Shown here in pieces: positions 51,388-61,733 of a stretch of 64,000 nt of DNA. Each line of letters starts with the position of its first letter. The first letter of the stretch is position 1. The stretch covers positions 1 through 64,000 of the forward strand of contig DKMD01000025.1 of the NCBI GenBank assembly GCA_002470465.1, written 5' to 3'. The notes under the pieces are model-generated. The model did not search any database and had not been told where the DNA came from. It was given only the letters and a program-made list of their open reading frames with translations. Source of the DNA: Pluralibacter sp. UBA7423. Its GTDB lineage: Bacteria; Pseudomonadota; Gammaproteobacteria; Enterobacterales; Enterobacteriaceae. The position numbers and the translations under genes were made by a program.

Positions 51388-52257
51388 TTAATGATTATCA
51401 CTGCTAACCCGCAGTTCCTTATCAAACCGCGATTCCTTCAAGGCTTCCTTGACCCGCTTCAAGTTATCCCGGAATTTTGCCCCGCGTCGCAGGGTAAAGC
51501 CGGTGGCAAGGACATCGATAACCGTCAGTTGGGCCAGCCGGGAAACCATCGGCATATAAATGTCAGTATCTTCCGGCACGTCGAGCGTAATGGCGAGCGA
51601 TGCCTCGCGCGCAAGCGGCGTACCTGCTGACGTAATGGCTATCACCATCGCGTCGCTCTCACGCGCCAGCTGCGCCAGCTCAACCAGGCTTTTTGTCCGC
51701 CCGGTGTGCGAAATAAGTACGACCACATCGTCGTCGCTGCAGTTCATACAGCTCATACGTTGCAGAACGATGTCATCGGTGTAGACCACCGGCACGTTAA
51801 AGCGGAAAAATTTGTTCATTGCATCGTGCGCCACGGCGGCGGACGAGCCGAGTCCGAAGAAGGCGATTTTTTTTGCCTGAGTCAGCAGGTCGACGGCGCG
51901 GTTCACGGCGGACATGTCCAGCGAGTGACGAACGTGGTCCAGGCTTGCCATCGCGGACTCAAAAATTTTGCCCGTGTAGGCTTCCACGCTGTCGTCTTCA
52001 TCGACGTTACGGTTTACGTATGGCGTACCGTTGGCAAGACTTTGGGCCAGATGCAGCTTAAAATCAGGGAATCCCCGGGTGTCCATACTGCGACAGAATC
52101 GGTTGACGGTCGGTTCACTGACCGCCGCCTGCAGGGCAAGCGTCGCAATGCTTGAGTGAATGGCCTGGGACGGAGAGGCGAGGATCACTTCCGCCACTTT
52201 ACGCTCGGATTTGCTAAGGTTTTCCAGATGGGACTGGATTTTTTCCAGCATGTTCAT
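51388..52257 (-). CDS. hexR: HexR transcriptional regulator (RpiR family)
   Basis: Regulator of central carbon metabolism whose DNA binding is relieved by KDPG, the Entner-Doudoroff intermediate. The 289 residues equal E. coli HexR. The N-terminal RpiR-type helix-turn-helix (about 1-77) has VSEPTVNRFCRSMDTRGFPDF. The SIS sugar-phosphate domain (about 125-250) has FFGLGSSAAVAHDA and ISHTGRTKSLVELA. It is divergent from zwf, which carries a HexR box. Confidence 0.96.
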   Translation of the reverse strand: MNMLEKIQSHLENLSKSERKVAEVILASPSQAIHSSIATLALQAAVSEPTVNRFCRSMDTRGFPDFKLHLAQSLANGTPYVNRNVDEDDSVEAYTGKIFESAMASLDHVRHSLDMSAVNRAVDLLTQAKKIAFFGLGSSAAVAHDAMNKFFRFNVPVVYTDDIVLQRMSCMNCSDDDVVVLISHTGRTKSLVELAQLARESDAMVIAITSAGTPLAREASLAITLDVPEDTDIYMPMVSRLAQLTVIDVLATGFTLRRGAKFRDNLKRVKEALKESRFDKELRVSSDNH

Positions 52258-52613
52258 GGTTAACAGGCGCTCATCGGTGAAAGCGATTCCATTAATGGGG
52301 TGAAATCGACGTGCAATTTAGTGAGAATATACCCCTGGGATTTCTGCAATGCAGAGGAAAGAGGGCAATTTACGTTGTTTTTTTTCATTACATGATCGCA
52401 GTCGACTTTTGCCAGCCGCTGACTGGCGAAATGACGAACAAAATGAGGCTCTTGCCCGGCGCTGATGGCGCTTTTTTTCCCAGAAATGCCTTTATCTGGC
52501 ATCGACCGGGCCCGGGGGTTTCGGCATTCACGTAAACACAGTACAGTGCAGCGTAAGAAAATTACAAATAGCGCCTGGCGGATGTACCAGGCAATCCAAC
52601 TGAGGAGAATGAC
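52258..52613. other. 356-bp divergent gap between hexR and zwf
   Basis: No gene supported. The right part (about 52535-52613) matches the known enteric zwf promoter region in my memory: CAGTACAGTGCA, then a HexR-type dyad and GAGGAGA before the zwf ATG. The left part holds a run of nine T residues near 52380 and a small CTGCA-a-TGCAG palindrome near 52346. A SoxS/MarA site is expected for zwf but was not located securely. Confidence 0.55.
52552..52566. promoter_or_regulatory. HexR operator ahead of zwf
   Basis: CGTAAGAAAATTACA reads on the other strand as TGTAATTTTCTTACG, matching the HexR palindrome TGTAATTWWATTACA in most positions. It lies 48 bases before the zwf start and next to the hexR gene. 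Confidence 0.7.
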
Positions 52614-54089
52614 ATGGCGGTAACGCAAACGGCCCAGGCATGCGATCTGGTCATTTTCGGCGCGAAGGGTGACTTGGCGCGTCGTAAATTGCTGCCTTCC
52701 CTGTACCAACTGGAGAAAGCGGGCCAGATCCATCCGGACACGCGTATCCTTGGGGTAGGACGTGCCGACTGGGATAAAGATGCATACACCAAAGTGGTGC
52801 GCGAGGCGCTGGAAACCTTCATGAAGGAGAAGATTGATGAGAGTCTGTGGGATACCCTGAGCGGTCGCCTCGATTTCTGCAATCTTGACGTTAACGATAC
52901 CAAAGCCTTCACCCGTCTTGGCAAAATGCTCGACCAGAAAGAGCGCGTGACGATTAACTATTTCGCGATGCCGCCAAGCACCTTTGGCGCTATCTGCAAA
53001 GGCCTTGGCGAAGCGAAGCTCAACGCCAAACCGGCGCGCGTTGTGATGGAGAAACCGCTGGGCACTTCGCTCGCAACCTCACGTGAAATCAACGACCAGG
53101 TGGGCGAATACTTCGAAGAGTGCCAGGTCTACCGTATTGACCACTACCTCGGCAAAGAGACGGTGCTCAACCTGCTGGCGCTGCGTTTTGCCAACTCCCT
53201 GTTCGTTAACAACTGGGATTCCCGCACTATCGATCACGTGGAAATTACCGTGGCGGAAGAAGTGGGCATCGAAGGCCGTTGGGGTTACTTCGATCAGGCC
53301 GGGCAGATGCGCGACATGATCCAGAACCACCTGCTGCAGATTCTGTGCATGATTGCGATGTCGCCGCCGTCCGATCTGAGCGCCGACAGCATTCGTGATG
53401 CGAAGGTGAAAGTGCTCAAATCCCTGCGCCGTATTGACCGCTCCAACGTGCGCGATAAAACCGTACGTGGTCAGTACACCGCAGGCTTCGCGCAGGGCAA
53501 AAAAGTGCCTGGCTATCTTGAAGAAGAGGGCGCGAACAAAAGCAGCAATACTGAAACCTTCGTGGCTATCCGCGTGGATATCGACGACTGGCGATGGGCG
53601 GGCGTGCCGTTCTATCTGCGTACCGGTAAACGTTTGCCGACCAAATGCTCTGAAGTTGTGGTGTATTTCAAAACCCCGGAACTCAACCTGTTCAAAGAGT
53701 CCTGGCAGGAGCTGCCGCAGAATAAGCTGACTATTCGTCTGCAGCCGGACGAAGGCGTGGATATCCAGATCCTCAACAAAGTGCCGGGTCTGGATCACAA
53801 ACACAACCTGCAAACCACTAAGCTCGATCTGAGCTACTCCGAAACCTTCAACGAAACGCATCTGGCTGATGCCTATGAGCGCCTGCTGCTGGAAACCATG
53901 CGCGGCATTCAGGCGCTGTTTGTGCGTCGCGATGAAGTGGAAGAGGCGTGGAAGTGGGTCGACTCGATTACGGAAGCCTGGGCCGCCGATCAGGATGCGC
54001 CAAAACCGTATCAGGCAGGCACCTGGGGCCCGGTTGCTTCAGTCGCAATGATCACCCGCGACGGCCGCTCCTGGAACGAGTTTGAGTAA
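52614..54089 (+). CDS. zwf: glucose-6-phosphate 1-dehydrogenase
   Basis: Oxidises glucose 6-phosphate to 6-phosphogluconolactone with NADP+, feeding both the pentose phosphate and Entner-Doudoroff routes. The 491 residues equal E. coli Zwf. The coenzyme motif [17 protein letters not shown] is near 15-31 and the active-site RIDHYLGKE near 177-185. The start follows TGAGGAGA. Regulation by HexR is suggested by the operator upstream. Confidence 0.97.
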   Translation: MAVTQTAQACDLVIFGAKGDLARRKLLPSLYQLEKAGQIHPDTRILGVGRADWDKDAYTKVVREALETFMKEKIDESLWDTLSGRLDFCNLDVNDTKAFTRLGKMLDQKERVTINYFAMPPSTFGAICKGLGEAKLNAKPARVVMEKPLGTSLATSREINDQVGEYFEECQVYRIDHYLGKETVLNLLALRFANSLFVNNWDSRTIDHVEITVAEEVGIEGRWGYFDQAGQMRDMIQNHLLQILCMIAMSPPSDLSADSIRDAKVKVLKSLRRIDRSNVRDKTVRGQYTAGFAQGKKVPGYLEEEGANKSSNTETFVAIRVDIDDWRWAGVPFYLRTGKRLPTKCSEVVVYFKTPELNLFKESWQELPQNKLTIRLQPDEGVDIQILNKVPGLDHKHNLQTTKLDLSYSETFNETHLADAYERLLLETMRGIQALFVRRDEVEEAWKWVDSITEAWAADQDAPKPYQAGTWGPVASVAMITRDGRSWNEFE

Positions 54090-54114
54090 GTTCCGACGCT
54101 ACTCCGATCTGGGT

Positions 54115-54130
54115 ATTTTACCGGTAACAT
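54115..54130. promoter_or_regulatory. GntR-type operator between zwf and edd
   Basis: ATTTTACCGGTAACAT differs by one base from the GntR consensus ATGTTA-N4-TAACAT. Gluconate-responsive GntR controls edd-eda in E. coli. The site lies about 195 bases before edd and before the zwf terminator, so the distance is longer than usual. Confidence 0.55.
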
Positions 54131-54167
54131 GATCTGACACAGCATCTCGTGTGATAATTACGCTTTT

Positions 54168-54203
54168 AAGCCCCGGGTGGTTCACCGCCGGGGCTTTTTT
54201 TAT
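54168..54203 (+). terminator. terminator after zwf
   Basis: AAGCCCCGG (54168-54176) and CCGGGGCTT (54188-54196) form a 9-bp stem with further inner pairing, followed by a run of T residues. Confidence 0.93.
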
Positions 54204-54324
54204 TACACTGACGCAAGATAAATTTGCCCCTTGGCTACAGCACAAGCGCGTTTCAGCATTGTTAATGACTCCTGAATTCCGTGTTAATGCTAAAGCCTGG
54301 ACACTCAGAATTTGAGGAGCTTTT

Positions 54325-56136
54325 ATGAATCCTGCATTGTTACGCGTAACAAATCGCATTATCGAGCGTTCGAAAGAGACCCGTAGTGCCTACCTCTCCC
54401 GCATTCATCAAGCGAAGTCCGACACCGTCCAGCGCTCTCACCTGGCCTGCGGTAACCTGGCGCACGGTTTTGCCGCCTGTCAGCCAGACGACAAAGCCTC
54501 TCTGAAAAGCATGTTACGCAACAACATTGCGATCATCACCTCCTACAACGATATGCTCTCGGCTCATCAGCCGTACGAGCACTACCCGGACATCATCCGT
54601 AAAGCGCTGCACGGCGTGAATGCCGTAGCCCAGGTTGCCGGTGGTGTGCCTGCGATGTGTGACGGCGTGACCCAGGGCCAGGACGGGATGGAACTTTCCC
54701 TGCTGAGCCGCGAAGTGATCGCCATGTCTGCTGCAGTAGGGCTTTCTCACAATATGTTCGACGGCGCGTTGTACCTCGGCGTGTGCGACAAAATAGTTCC
54801 GGGCCTGGCGATGGCGGCGCTCTCCTTTGGTCATCTGCCGTCCATTTTCATTCCATCTGGCCCGATGACGAGCGGTTTGCCTAATAAAGAAAAAGTGCGT
54901 ATTCGTCAGCTGTATGCTGAAGGGAAGGTTGACCGAATGGCGCTGCTCGAGTCCGAGGCGGCGTCTTATCACGCGCCAGGCACCTGTACTTTCTACGGTA
55001 CCGCGAACACCAACCAGATGGTTATCGAGTTCATGGGGATGCAGCTGCCGGGCTCCTCGTTTGTTCATCCGGATGCGCCTCTGCGTGAAGCGCTGACCAC
55101 GACGGCTGCGCGCCAGGTCACCCGCATGACCGGTAACGGCAACGAGTGGATGCCGCTGGGCAAAATGTTCGACGAAAAAGTGGTGGTTAACGGTATTGTG
55201 GCGCTGCTGGCAACGGGCGGCTCCACCAATCACACCATGCATCTGGTGGCGATGGCCCGCGCGGCGGGGATTATCATCAACTGGGATGATTTCTCTGAGC
55301 TTTCAGAAGTGGTGCCGCTGATGGCGCGTCTCTATCCGAACGGCCCGGCAGACATCAACCACTTCCAGGCGGCGGGCGGTGTACCGGTGCTGATCCGTGA
55401 ACTGCTGAAAGGCGGCCTGCTGCATGAAGATGTTGAAACCGTTGCCGGTCATGGCCTGAAGCGTTACACCATGGAGCCGTGGCTCAACAACGGCGAGCTG
55501 GACTGGCGCGAAGGCGCTCAGGCCTCCCTGGATGAGGCGGTAATCGCCTGCATCGACAAACCTTTTTCCCATCACGGTGGCACAAAAGTGCTGAGCGGCA
55601 ACCTGGGCCGCGCGGTGATGAAAACCTCTGCCGTACCGGTGGAAAACCAGATTATCGAAGCGCCTGCGGTGGTGTTTGAGAGCCAGCACGACGTCCTGCC
55701 TGCATTTGAGGCGGGCCTGCTGGACAAGGATTGTGTTGTGGTGGTGCGCCTTCAGGGGCCAAAAGCGAACGGCATGCCAGAATTGCATAAACTTATGCCG
55801 CCATTAGGTGTATTATTGGACCGTTGTTTCAAAATTGCGTTAGTGACCGATGGTCGTCTCTCTGGCGCATCCGGTAAAGTGCCGTCAGCAATCCACGTCA
55901 CGCCTGAAGCTTACGACGGTGGGCTGCTGGCAAAAGTTCACGATGGCGACATGATTCGCGTCAACGGCCAGACCGGCGAGCTGACGCTGCTGGTGGATGA
56001 AGCCGAACTGGCTGCACGTAAGCCGCATCTGCCGAATCTGAGCGCATCACGGGTTGGAACCGGGCGCGAGCTGTTCAGCGCACTGCGCGAGAAACTCTCC
56101 GGTGCAGAGCAGGGCGCGACCTGCATCACTTTTTAA
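54325..56136 (+). CDS. edd: phosphogluconate dehydratase
   Basis: First enzyme of the Entner-Doudoroff pathway, 6-phosphogluconate to KDPG. The 603 residues equal E. coli Edd. This Fe-S dehydratase (IlvD/Edd family) shows cysteines in [15 protein letters not shown] and [13 protein letters not shown] segments, [13 protein letters not shown] and [19 protein letters not shown] near the C-terminus. Upstream GAGGAGC before the ATG. It is followed by eda 39 bases later. Confidence 0.97.
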   Translation: MNPALLRVTNRIIERSKETRSAYLSRIHQAKSDTVQRSHLACGNLAHGFAACQPDDKASLKSMLRNNIAIITSYNDMLSAHQPYEHYPDIIRKALHGVNAVAQVAGGVPAMCDGVTQGQDGMELSLLSREVIAMSAAVGLSHNMFDGALYLGVCDKIVPGLAMAALSFGHLPSIFIPSGPMTSGLPNKEKVRIRQLYAEGKVDRMALLESEAASYHAPGTCTFYGTANTNQMVIEFMGMQLPGSSFVHPDAPLREALTTTAARQVTRMTGNGNEWMPLGKMFDEKVVVNGIVALLATGGSTNHTMHLVAMARAAGIIINWDDFSELSEVVPLMARLYPNGPADINHFQAAGGVPVLIRELLKGGLLHEDVETVAGHGLKRYTMEPWLNNGELDWREGAQASLDEAVIACIDKPFSHHGGTKVLSGNLGRAVMKTSAVPVENQIIEAPAVVFESQHDVLPAFEAGLLDKDCVVVVRLQGPKANGMPELHKLMPPLGVLLDRCFKIALVTDGRLSGASGKVPSAIHVTPEAYDGGLLAKVHDGDMIRVNGQTGELTLLVDEAELAARKPHLPNLSASRVGTGRELFSALREKLSGAEQGATCITF

Positions 56137-56175
56137 TACGACAAGATTACTCATTCTGGCGAGAGAAAAACTCTG

Positions 56176-56814
56176 ATGAAAAACTGGAAAACAAGTGCAG
56201 AAGCAATCCTGACCAACGGCCCGGTAGTGCCGGTAATTGTGGTGAACAAACTGGAACACGCAGTGCCAATGGCAAAAGCGCTGGTTGCCGGCGGCGTACG
56301 CGTGCTGGAAGTGACCCTGCGTACCGCCTGTGCAATGGACGCTATCCGCGCTATCGCCAAAGAAGTGCCTGAAGCCATTGTCGGTGCAGGCACCGTGACC
56401 AACGTTCAGCAGCTGAAAGAAGTCACCGAAGCTGGCGCGCAGTTCGCTATCAGCCCTGGACTGACCGAGCCTCTGCTGAAAGCAGCCACCGAAGGTACCA
56501 TTCCGCTGATCCCGGGTATCAGCACCGTCTCTGAACTGATGCTTGGCATGGACTACGGTCTGAAAGAGTTCAAATTCTTCCCGGCTGAAGCCAACGGTGG
56601 CACCAAAGCGCTGCAGGCGATTGCAGGTCCGTTTGCACACATCCGTTTCTGCCCGACTGGCGGCATCTCTCCGGCCAACTACCGTGACTACCTGGCGCTG
56701 AAAAGCGTGCTGTGCATCGGTGGCTCCTGGCTGGTGCCAGCGGATGCGCTGGAATCCGGTGATTACGAACGCATTACTAAAATCGCTCGTGAAGCGGTGG
56801 AAGGCGCGAAGTAA
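56176..56814 (+). CDS. eda: KDPG/KHG aldolase
   Basis: Splits KDPG into pyruvate and glyceraldehyde 3-phosphate; also acts on 4-hydroxy-2-oxoglutarate and oxaloacetate. The 212 residues (E. coli 213) keep Glu45 and Arg49 (LEVTLRT) and the Schiff-base Lys133 (EFKFFPAEA). It completes the edd-eda operon; a REP pair with a terminator follows. In E. coli additional promoters serve eda alone, which I cannot judge here. Confidence 0.97.
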   Translation: MKNWKTSAEAILTNGPVVPVIVVNKLEHAVPMAKALVAGGVRVLEVTLRTACAMDAIRAIAKEVPEAIVGAGTVTNVQQLKEVTEAGAQFAISPGLTEPLLKAATEGTIPLIPGISTVSELMLGMDYGLKEFKFFPAEANGGTKALQAIAGPFAHIRFCPTGGISPANYRDYLALKSVLCIGGSWLVPADALESGDYERITKIAREAVEGAK

Positions 56815-56833
56815 TATCCGTACTTATGCGCGG

Positions 56834-56905
56834 CTGCCTGATGGCGGCTGCGCCTAATCAGGCCTACAAACCCCGTAGGCCTGATAAGCGAAGCGCCATC
56901 CGGCG
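56834..56905. repeat. BIME with two REP units after eda
   Basis: GCCTGATGGCGGCTGCGCC...GGCCTAC and GTAGGCCTGATAAGCG...GCCATCCGGC are an inverted pair of REP units between the convergent eda and purT genes. Confidence 0.85.
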
Positions 56906-56914
56906 CTTTTTTTA
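56891..56914 (+). terminator. terminator formed by the second REP unit
   Basis: AAGCGCC and GGCGCTT pair around ATCC and are followed by TTTTTTT, so the REP end doubles as the eda terminator. The T-run reaches the purT stop codon. Confidence 0.75.
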
Positions 56915-58090
56915 TGCCCTAACGCTCACGGCACCAGCCGCAGCTTTCGCCCGTTCCACCGCCGTTACTACCTCTTCTGCTGTAGCTAATGCCACGCCAA
57001 GACGACGCGTGCCGTTGATATCTGGCTTACCAAATAAGCGAATCTGAACGCCCGCGCCCACGGCGGCATCAAGGTTGCCGAAACGGACATTGCTGCTGGT
57101 CAGCTGTGGCAAGATTACCGCCGAATCGGAAGGGCCATACTGGCGAATTGCGCCAATGGGCAGCCCCAGGAAAGCGCGGACGTGCAGCGCGAACTCTGAC
57201 AAATCCTGTGAAATCATTGTTACCATGCCGGTGTCGTGCGGGCGAGGAGAGACTTCGCTGAAGATGACCTCATCGCCGCAGACAAACAGCTCTACGCCAA
57301 ACAGGCCATAGCCGCCGAGCGCCAGCACCACCTCACGGGCAATGGCTTCGGCACGCTCCTGCGCCAGCGCGCTCATCCGCTGGGGTTGCCAGGATTCGCG
57401 GTAGTCGCCATCTTCCTGCCGATGACCAATCGGAGCGCAGAAATGGACGCCGTCTACAGCGTTGACGGTCAGCAGCGTGATTTCGAAATCAAAGTTAACT
57501 ACGCCTTCAACAATCACACGGCCTGCGCCTGCCCGACCGCCCTGTTGAGCATAATCCCAGGCGGCGGAGAGCTGCGCTTCGCTACGAATAAAGCTCTGCC
57601 CTTTGCCGGAGGAGCTCATAACCGGTTTGATGATGCAGGGCAGGCCGACTTCCTTTACCGCCTTGCGAAAACTCTGCTCGCTGTCGGCGAAACGGTAGCT
57701 GGAGGTTGGCAAGCCAAGCTCTTCCGCTGCCAGGCGACGAATGCCTTCGCGGTTCATGGTGAGTTTTGCTGCGCGTGCGCAGGGCACAACATGTTGGCCA
57801 GACTGCTCCAGCTCAATCAGCATATCAGTGGCGATAGCTTCAATTTCTGGCACGATAAAGTCAGGTTTTTCCTGCTCAACCAGGGTTTTCAGCGCTTGCC
57901 CGTCGAGCATGTTGATCACGTGGCAGCGGTGCGCTACTTGCATCGCTGGCGCATCTGCATAGCGATCGACGGCAATCACCTCCATGCCCAAACGCTGGCA
58001 TTCAATAGCCACTTCCTTACCCAGCTCGCCAGAGCCCAGTAACATGACGCGAGTTGCTGCCGGACGCAGCGCGGTGCCTAGTTGAGTCAT
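56912..58090 (-). CDS. purT: formate-dependent GAR transformylase PurT
   Basis: Makes formylglycinamide ribonucleotide from GAR, formate and ATP in purine synthesis. ATG 58090 ([15 protein letters not shown]) gives 392 residues, as in E. coli; the longer open frame runs through the operator and is not coding. ATP-grasp enzyme: [16 protein letters not shown] (N-terminal PreATP-grasp), [11 protein letters not shown] (phosphate loop) and [23 protein letters not shown] (metal site, quoted in part). A perfect PurR box lies 38 bases upstream. Confidence 0.96.
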   Translation of the reverse strand: MTQLGTALRPAATRVMLLGSGELGKEVAIECQRLGMEVIAVDRYADAPAMQVAHRCHVINMLDGQALKTLVEQEKPDFIVPEIEAIATDMLIELEQSGQHVVPCARAAKLTMNREGIRRLAAEELGLPTSSYRFADSEQSFRKAVKEVGLPCIIKPVMSSSGKGQSFIRSEAQLSAAWDYAQQGGRAGAGRVIVEGVVNFDFEITLLTVNAVDGVHFCAPIGHRQEDGDYRESWQPQRMSALAQERAEAIAREVVLALGGYGLFGVELFVCGDEVIFSEVSPRPHDTGMVTMISQDLSEFALHVRAFLGLPIGAIRQYGPSDSAVILPQLTSSNVRFGNLDAAVGAGVQIRLFGKPDINGTRRLGVALATAEEVVTAVERAKAAAGAVSVRA

Positions 58091-58127
58091 AACGCATTTC
58101 CACAGTAAAAAGAGGGTCGCAGTATAC

Positions 58128-58143
58128 ACGAAAACGTTTGCGT
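58128..58143. promoter_or_regulatory. PurR operator of purT
   Basis: On the purT strand the sequence is ACGCAAACGTTTTCGT, a full match to the PurR consensus ACGCAAACGTTTNCGT, placed 37 bases before the start codon. Purine-dependent repression is expected. Confidence 0.95.
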
Positions 58144-58256
58144 GTGTCTTCTGAGGGCGTACGTCCGATACTTTGCGCATCTTTAGTTGTCACAGACATT
58201 TCCTGACATCGCCTCGCTTAGTCTGAGAGAATTCTTTGCAATGCCGGGAGGGCAAT

Positions 58257-58904
58257 ATGGCAAACTGGCTCAATCAACTTCAGTCTCTGCTTGGACAATC
58301 TTCTGCTAAATCGCCGGGTGATTCGGGGCTTAACAAACTGCTGGTGCCTGGCGCGCTTGGTGGGCTTGCCGGGCTGCTGGTCGCCAGTAAATCCTCACGT
58401 AAGCTGCTGGCAAAATACGGCACCGGCGCGCTGCTTGTTGGCGGCGGTGCCGTTGCTGGCAGCGTGTTATGGAACAAATACAAAGAGAAAGTTCGCGCTG
58501 CGCATCAGAGCGAACCTGAGTATGGTCTGCATACCAGCCCCGTGGATCTGCGGACAGAGCGTCTGATCCTGGCATTGGTTTTTGCGGCCAAAAGCGACGG
58601 CCATATCGACGACAAGGAGCGGGCCATTATCGATCGGCAGCTGCGTGAGGCCGGTGTGGAAGCGCAGGGGCGAGAGCTGGTGGAAAAAGCGATTGCTCAA
58701 CCGCTGGATCCTCAGCGACTTGCAAAGGATGTTCGCAACGAGGAGGAAGCGCTTGAGCTCTATTTCCTGAGCTGTGCAGCCATCGACGTTGACCACTTTA
58801 TGGAGCGTAGCTATCTGAACGCGCTGGGTGACGCGCTGGCGATCCCGCAGGAGGTACGCGACGGCATCGAAACGGACTTAAGGGCGCAAAAACAGGCACT
58901 TTAA
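58257..58904 (+). CDS. yebE: DUF533 inner-membrane protein YebE
   Basis: A 215-residue protein of the DUF533 family (E. coli YebE, 219 residues, part of the Cpx envelope-stress response there). ATG 58257 follows GGGAGGG. Residues about 28-80 are Gly/Ala/Leu rich and hydrophobic ([35 protein letters not shown]). The C-terminal half is a TerB-like helical domain with [20 protein letters not shown]. Function unknown. Confidence 0.9.
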   Translation: MANWLNQLQSLLGQSSAKSPGDSGLNKLLVPGALGGLAGLLVASKSSRKLLAKYGTGALLVGGGAVAGSVLWNKYKEKVRAAHQSEPEYGLHTSPVDLRTERLILALVFAAKSDGHIDDKERAIIDRQLREAGVEAQGRELVEKAIAQPLDPQRLAKDVRNEEEALELYFLSCAAIDVDHFMERSYLNALGDALAIPQEVRDGIETDLRAQKQAL

Positions 58905-58966
58905 TCCTTTCTGAGCATGTTTCGCTTGCATCGCACTGCACTTTTGCCACCCTTAGAGGAGGTAAT

Positions 58967-61045
58967 TTGCAGAAGAACAACGACATGCCACCAAAAGCAA
59001 AACGAATTCCACACGCCATGACGCTTCATGGCGATACCCGCATCGACAACTACTACTGGCTGCGCGACGACGACCGCGTGCAGCCCGCCGTGCTCGACTA
59101 CCTTAAGCAGGAAAATGACTACGGGCACGAGGTAATGACCTCGCAGCGCAGCTTGCAGGATAAAGTGCTCAAGGAGATTGTCGATCGCATTCCTGAACGT
59201 GAAGTCTCCGCGCCCTATAGCAGAAACGGCTACCGTTACCGACGCGTTTACGAACCCGGATGCGAATACGCTATTTTTCAACGCCAGTCGGTGCTGAAAG
59301 AAGTATGGGACGATTGGGACGTGCTGCTCGATGGCAATCAGCGAGCGGCTCATAGCGAGTTTTATACGCTTGGCGGGATCCTGGTTTCACCGGACAATAC
59401 GCTGCTCGCAATCACCGAAGATTTTCTCTCCCGCCGCCAGTACGGCTTACGCATTCGCAATCTGGAAAACGGGAACTGGTATCCGGAAACGCTGGAAAAC
59501 GTGGAGCCGGATTTTGTCTGGGGTAACGACTCGCAAACGCTGTATTACGTGCGTAAGCATCCGACTACGCTGCTGCCTTTCCAGGTCTGGCGGCATACCG
59601 TCGGGATGCCGATGTCGGCAGATGAGCTGGTGTATGAGGAGCAGGACGACATGTTTTACGTCAGCCTGCACAAAACCAGTTCAAAACATTACGTGATCGT
59701 TCATCTTGCCAGTGCGACGACCAGCGAAGTGCTGCTGCTGGATGCGGAGCTGCCGGATGCGCAGCCGCTGTGCTTCCTTCCTCGCCGTAAAGATCATGAA
59801 TACAGCCTTGACCATTTCCAGCATCACTTTTATCTGCGCTCGAACCGCGAGGGAAAAAACTTCGGTCTTTATCGATCGTCAGTCCGCGACGAAAGTCGCT
59901 GGGAGGCGCTTATCCCTCCGCGTGAGGAGGTGATGCTCGAAGGCTTTACGCTGTTTACCGACTGGCTGGTGGTGGAAGAGCGTCAGCACGGCTTAACCAG
60001 CCTGCGCCAAATCAACCGCAAAACCCGGGAGTCGTTCGGAATTGCCTTCGACGATCCGGCGTACGTTACCTGGCTTGCCTATAACCCCGAACCGGATACA
60101 CCACGGCTTCGCTACGGCTATTCGTCGATGACGACGCCGGACACGCTGTTTGAGCTGAACATGGATACCGGCGAACGTACGGTGCTTAAGCAGCAGGAGG
60201 TGAAAGGGTTCGATGCCAGCCGCTATCGTAGTGAGCATCTGTGGGTTAAAGCCCGCGACGGCGTTGAGGTGCCGGTCTCACTGGTGTATCACCGCGAGCA
60301 TTTTCGTCAGGGCAATAATCCGCTGCTGGTCTACGGCTATGGCTCCTATGGTGCCAGCATGGATGCCGACTTTAGCAGTAGCCGCCTGAGTCTCCTCGAT
60401 CGCGGCTTTGTCTTCGCCATTGCCCACGTTCGCGGCGGCGGGGAGCTTGGGCAGCAGTGGTATGAAGACGGCAAGTTCTTGTTGAAAAATAATACCTTTA
60501 ACGACTATCTCGACGTCTGCGATGCGCTGCTGGCGCAGGGCTATGGCAACCCGTCGCTCTGCTACGGCATGGGCGGCAGTGCGGGTGGTATGCTGATGGG
60601 CGTGGCGATTAATCAACGACCGGAGCTGTTCCATGGTGTCATTGCCCAGGTGCCGTTTGTGGACGTGGTGACAACCATGCTGGATGAGTCTATCCCGCTC
60701 ACGACCGGAGAATTCGAGGAGTGGGGCAATCCGCAGGATCCGGAGTATTACGAGTATATGAAAGGTTACAGTCCCTACGATAACGTCGGACCGAAAGCCT
60801 ATCCGCATCTGCTGGTGACCACCGGGCTGCATGACTCACAGGTACAATACTGGGAGCCGGCAAAGTGGGTGGCGAAACTAAGGGAGCTGAAAACCGACGA
60901 TAACCTGCTGTTGCTTTGTACCGATATGGATTCCGGGCACGGCGGGAAATCGGGGCGCTTTAAAAGCTATGAAGGTGTGGCGCTCGAGTACACGTTCCTG
61001 ATCGCGCTGGCCCAGGGGACGCTGCCGGGCCAGGCGCCGCGCTAG
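58967..61045 (+). CDS. ptrB: oligopeptidase B
   Basis: Serine peptidase (S9A) that cleaves short peptides after Lys or Arg. A TTG at 58967 has AGGAGG four bases upstream and gives 692 residues. The first ATG in frame, 58985 ([16 protein letters not shown]), gives 686, the E. coli length, but lacks a ribosome binding site; the binding site favours TTG. The beta-propeller (about 70-400) is followed by the alpha/beta-hydrolase with the nucleophile in MGGSAGGM, the Asp in [11 protein letters not shown] and the His in [10 protein letters not shown]. Its stop abuts the exoX stop without a gap. Confidence 0.94.
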   Translation: MQKNNDMPPKAKRIPHAMTLHGDTRIDNYYWLRDDDRVQPAVLDYLKQENDYGHEVMTSQRSLQDKVLKEIVDRIPEREVSAPYSRNGYRYRRVYEPGCEYAIFQRQSVLKEVWDDWDVLLDGNQRAAHSEFYTLGGILVSPDNTLLAITEDFLSRRQYGLRIRNLENGNWYPETLENVEPDFVWGNDSQTLYYVRKHPTTLLPFQVWRHTVGMPMSADELVYEEQDDMFYVSLHKTSSKHYVIVHLASATTSEVLLLDAELPDAQPLCFLPRRKDHEYSLDHFQHHFYLRSNREGKNFGLYRSSVRDESRWEALIPPREEVMLEGFTLFTDWLVVEERQHGLTSLRQINRKTRESFGIAFDDPAYVTWLAYNPEPDTPRLRYGYSSMTTPDTLFELNMDTGERTVLKQQEVKGFDASRYRSEHLWVKARDGVEVPVSLVYHREHFRQGNNPLLVYGYGSYGASMDADFSSSRLSLLDRGFVFAIAHVRGGGELGQQWYEDGKFLLKNNTFNDYLDVCDALLAQGYGNPSLCYGMGGSAGGMLMGVAINQRPELFHGVIAQVPFVDVVTTMLDESIPLTTGEFEEWGNPQDPEYYEYMKGYSPYDNVGPKAYPHLLVTTGLHDSQVQYWEPAKWVAKLRELKTDDNLLLLCTDMDSGHGGKSGRFKSYEGVALEYTFLIALAQGTLPGQAPR

Positions 61046-61705
61046 CTATTCTCCCAGCCAGTGTTTCAGCGTCAGGCGGAGCTCCGGGCTCATTGAGTTG
61101 AGATTATTGAACAGCCAGCGGAGGTAGCCGGGATCTTTCTTAGCAATCTCCGCCACCGGTTTACCGCGGTACTTGCCGAAGGTGAAGGTCGTCATTAATG
61201 CAGGTCGTCCGGTGATATCGACCATTTGATCCGCGTTCCAGCCGGAGACGTTCATAATATCAATCAGCAGCGCTGCCGTGATATAGCAGTCATACAGGGC
61301 GCGGTGATGATGCAGGCCCGGCGGTGTGGAGACGCTTAGCTTGCGGGATTTGTACAGCGCCATATTGCTGTACTTGATGCCTGGCCACAGGCGACGAGCG
61401 AGCTTCATGGTGCAAATCCACTCCCCGTTCATTTCCGGCAACACGCGGCGATCGAAACTGGCGTTATGTGCCACGTACCACGCACTGCCCTGGTAATGCG
61501 GCACCACATCCTCAATCCACGGCTTATCGGCGACCATCTCCTCAGTAATGCGATGGATTGCCATCGCCTGCGGGCTGATGGGTCTGTCCGGTCGCACAAG
61601 ATGGCTCATGGGGTTGGTTATCTTACCGTCAACAATGTCTACCGAGGCAATTTCAACGACGCCTCCCTGTAAATCACAGGTTTCCGTATCGATAACGCGT
61701 AACAT
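61046..61705 (-). CDS. exoX: exodeoxyribonuclease X
   Basis: A DnaQ-type 3'-5' exonuclease used in mismatch repair and recombination. ATG 61705 (MLRVIDTETCD) gives 219 residues (E. coli 220). The DEDDh residues are seen at Asp6 and Glu8, in AHNASFDRRVLP and in HHHRALYDCYIT. The C-terminal GKYRGKPVAEIAKKDPGYLRWL matches ExoX. It is convergent with ptrB, stop to stop. Confidence 0.95.
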   Translation of the reverse strand: MLRVIDTETCDLQGGVVEIASVDIVDGKITNPMSHLVRPDRPISPQAMAIHRITEEMVADKPWIEDVVPHYQGSAWYVAHNASFDRRVLPEMNGEWICTMKLARRLWPGIKYSNMALYKSRKLSVSTPPGLHHHRALYDCYITAALLIDIMNVSGWNADQMVDITGRPALMTTFTFGKYRGKPVAEIAKKDPGYLRWLFNNLNSMSPELRLTLKHWLGE

Positions 61706-61733
61706 GGTGCTCTCCCGGCTAAAAAGAGGCAGG

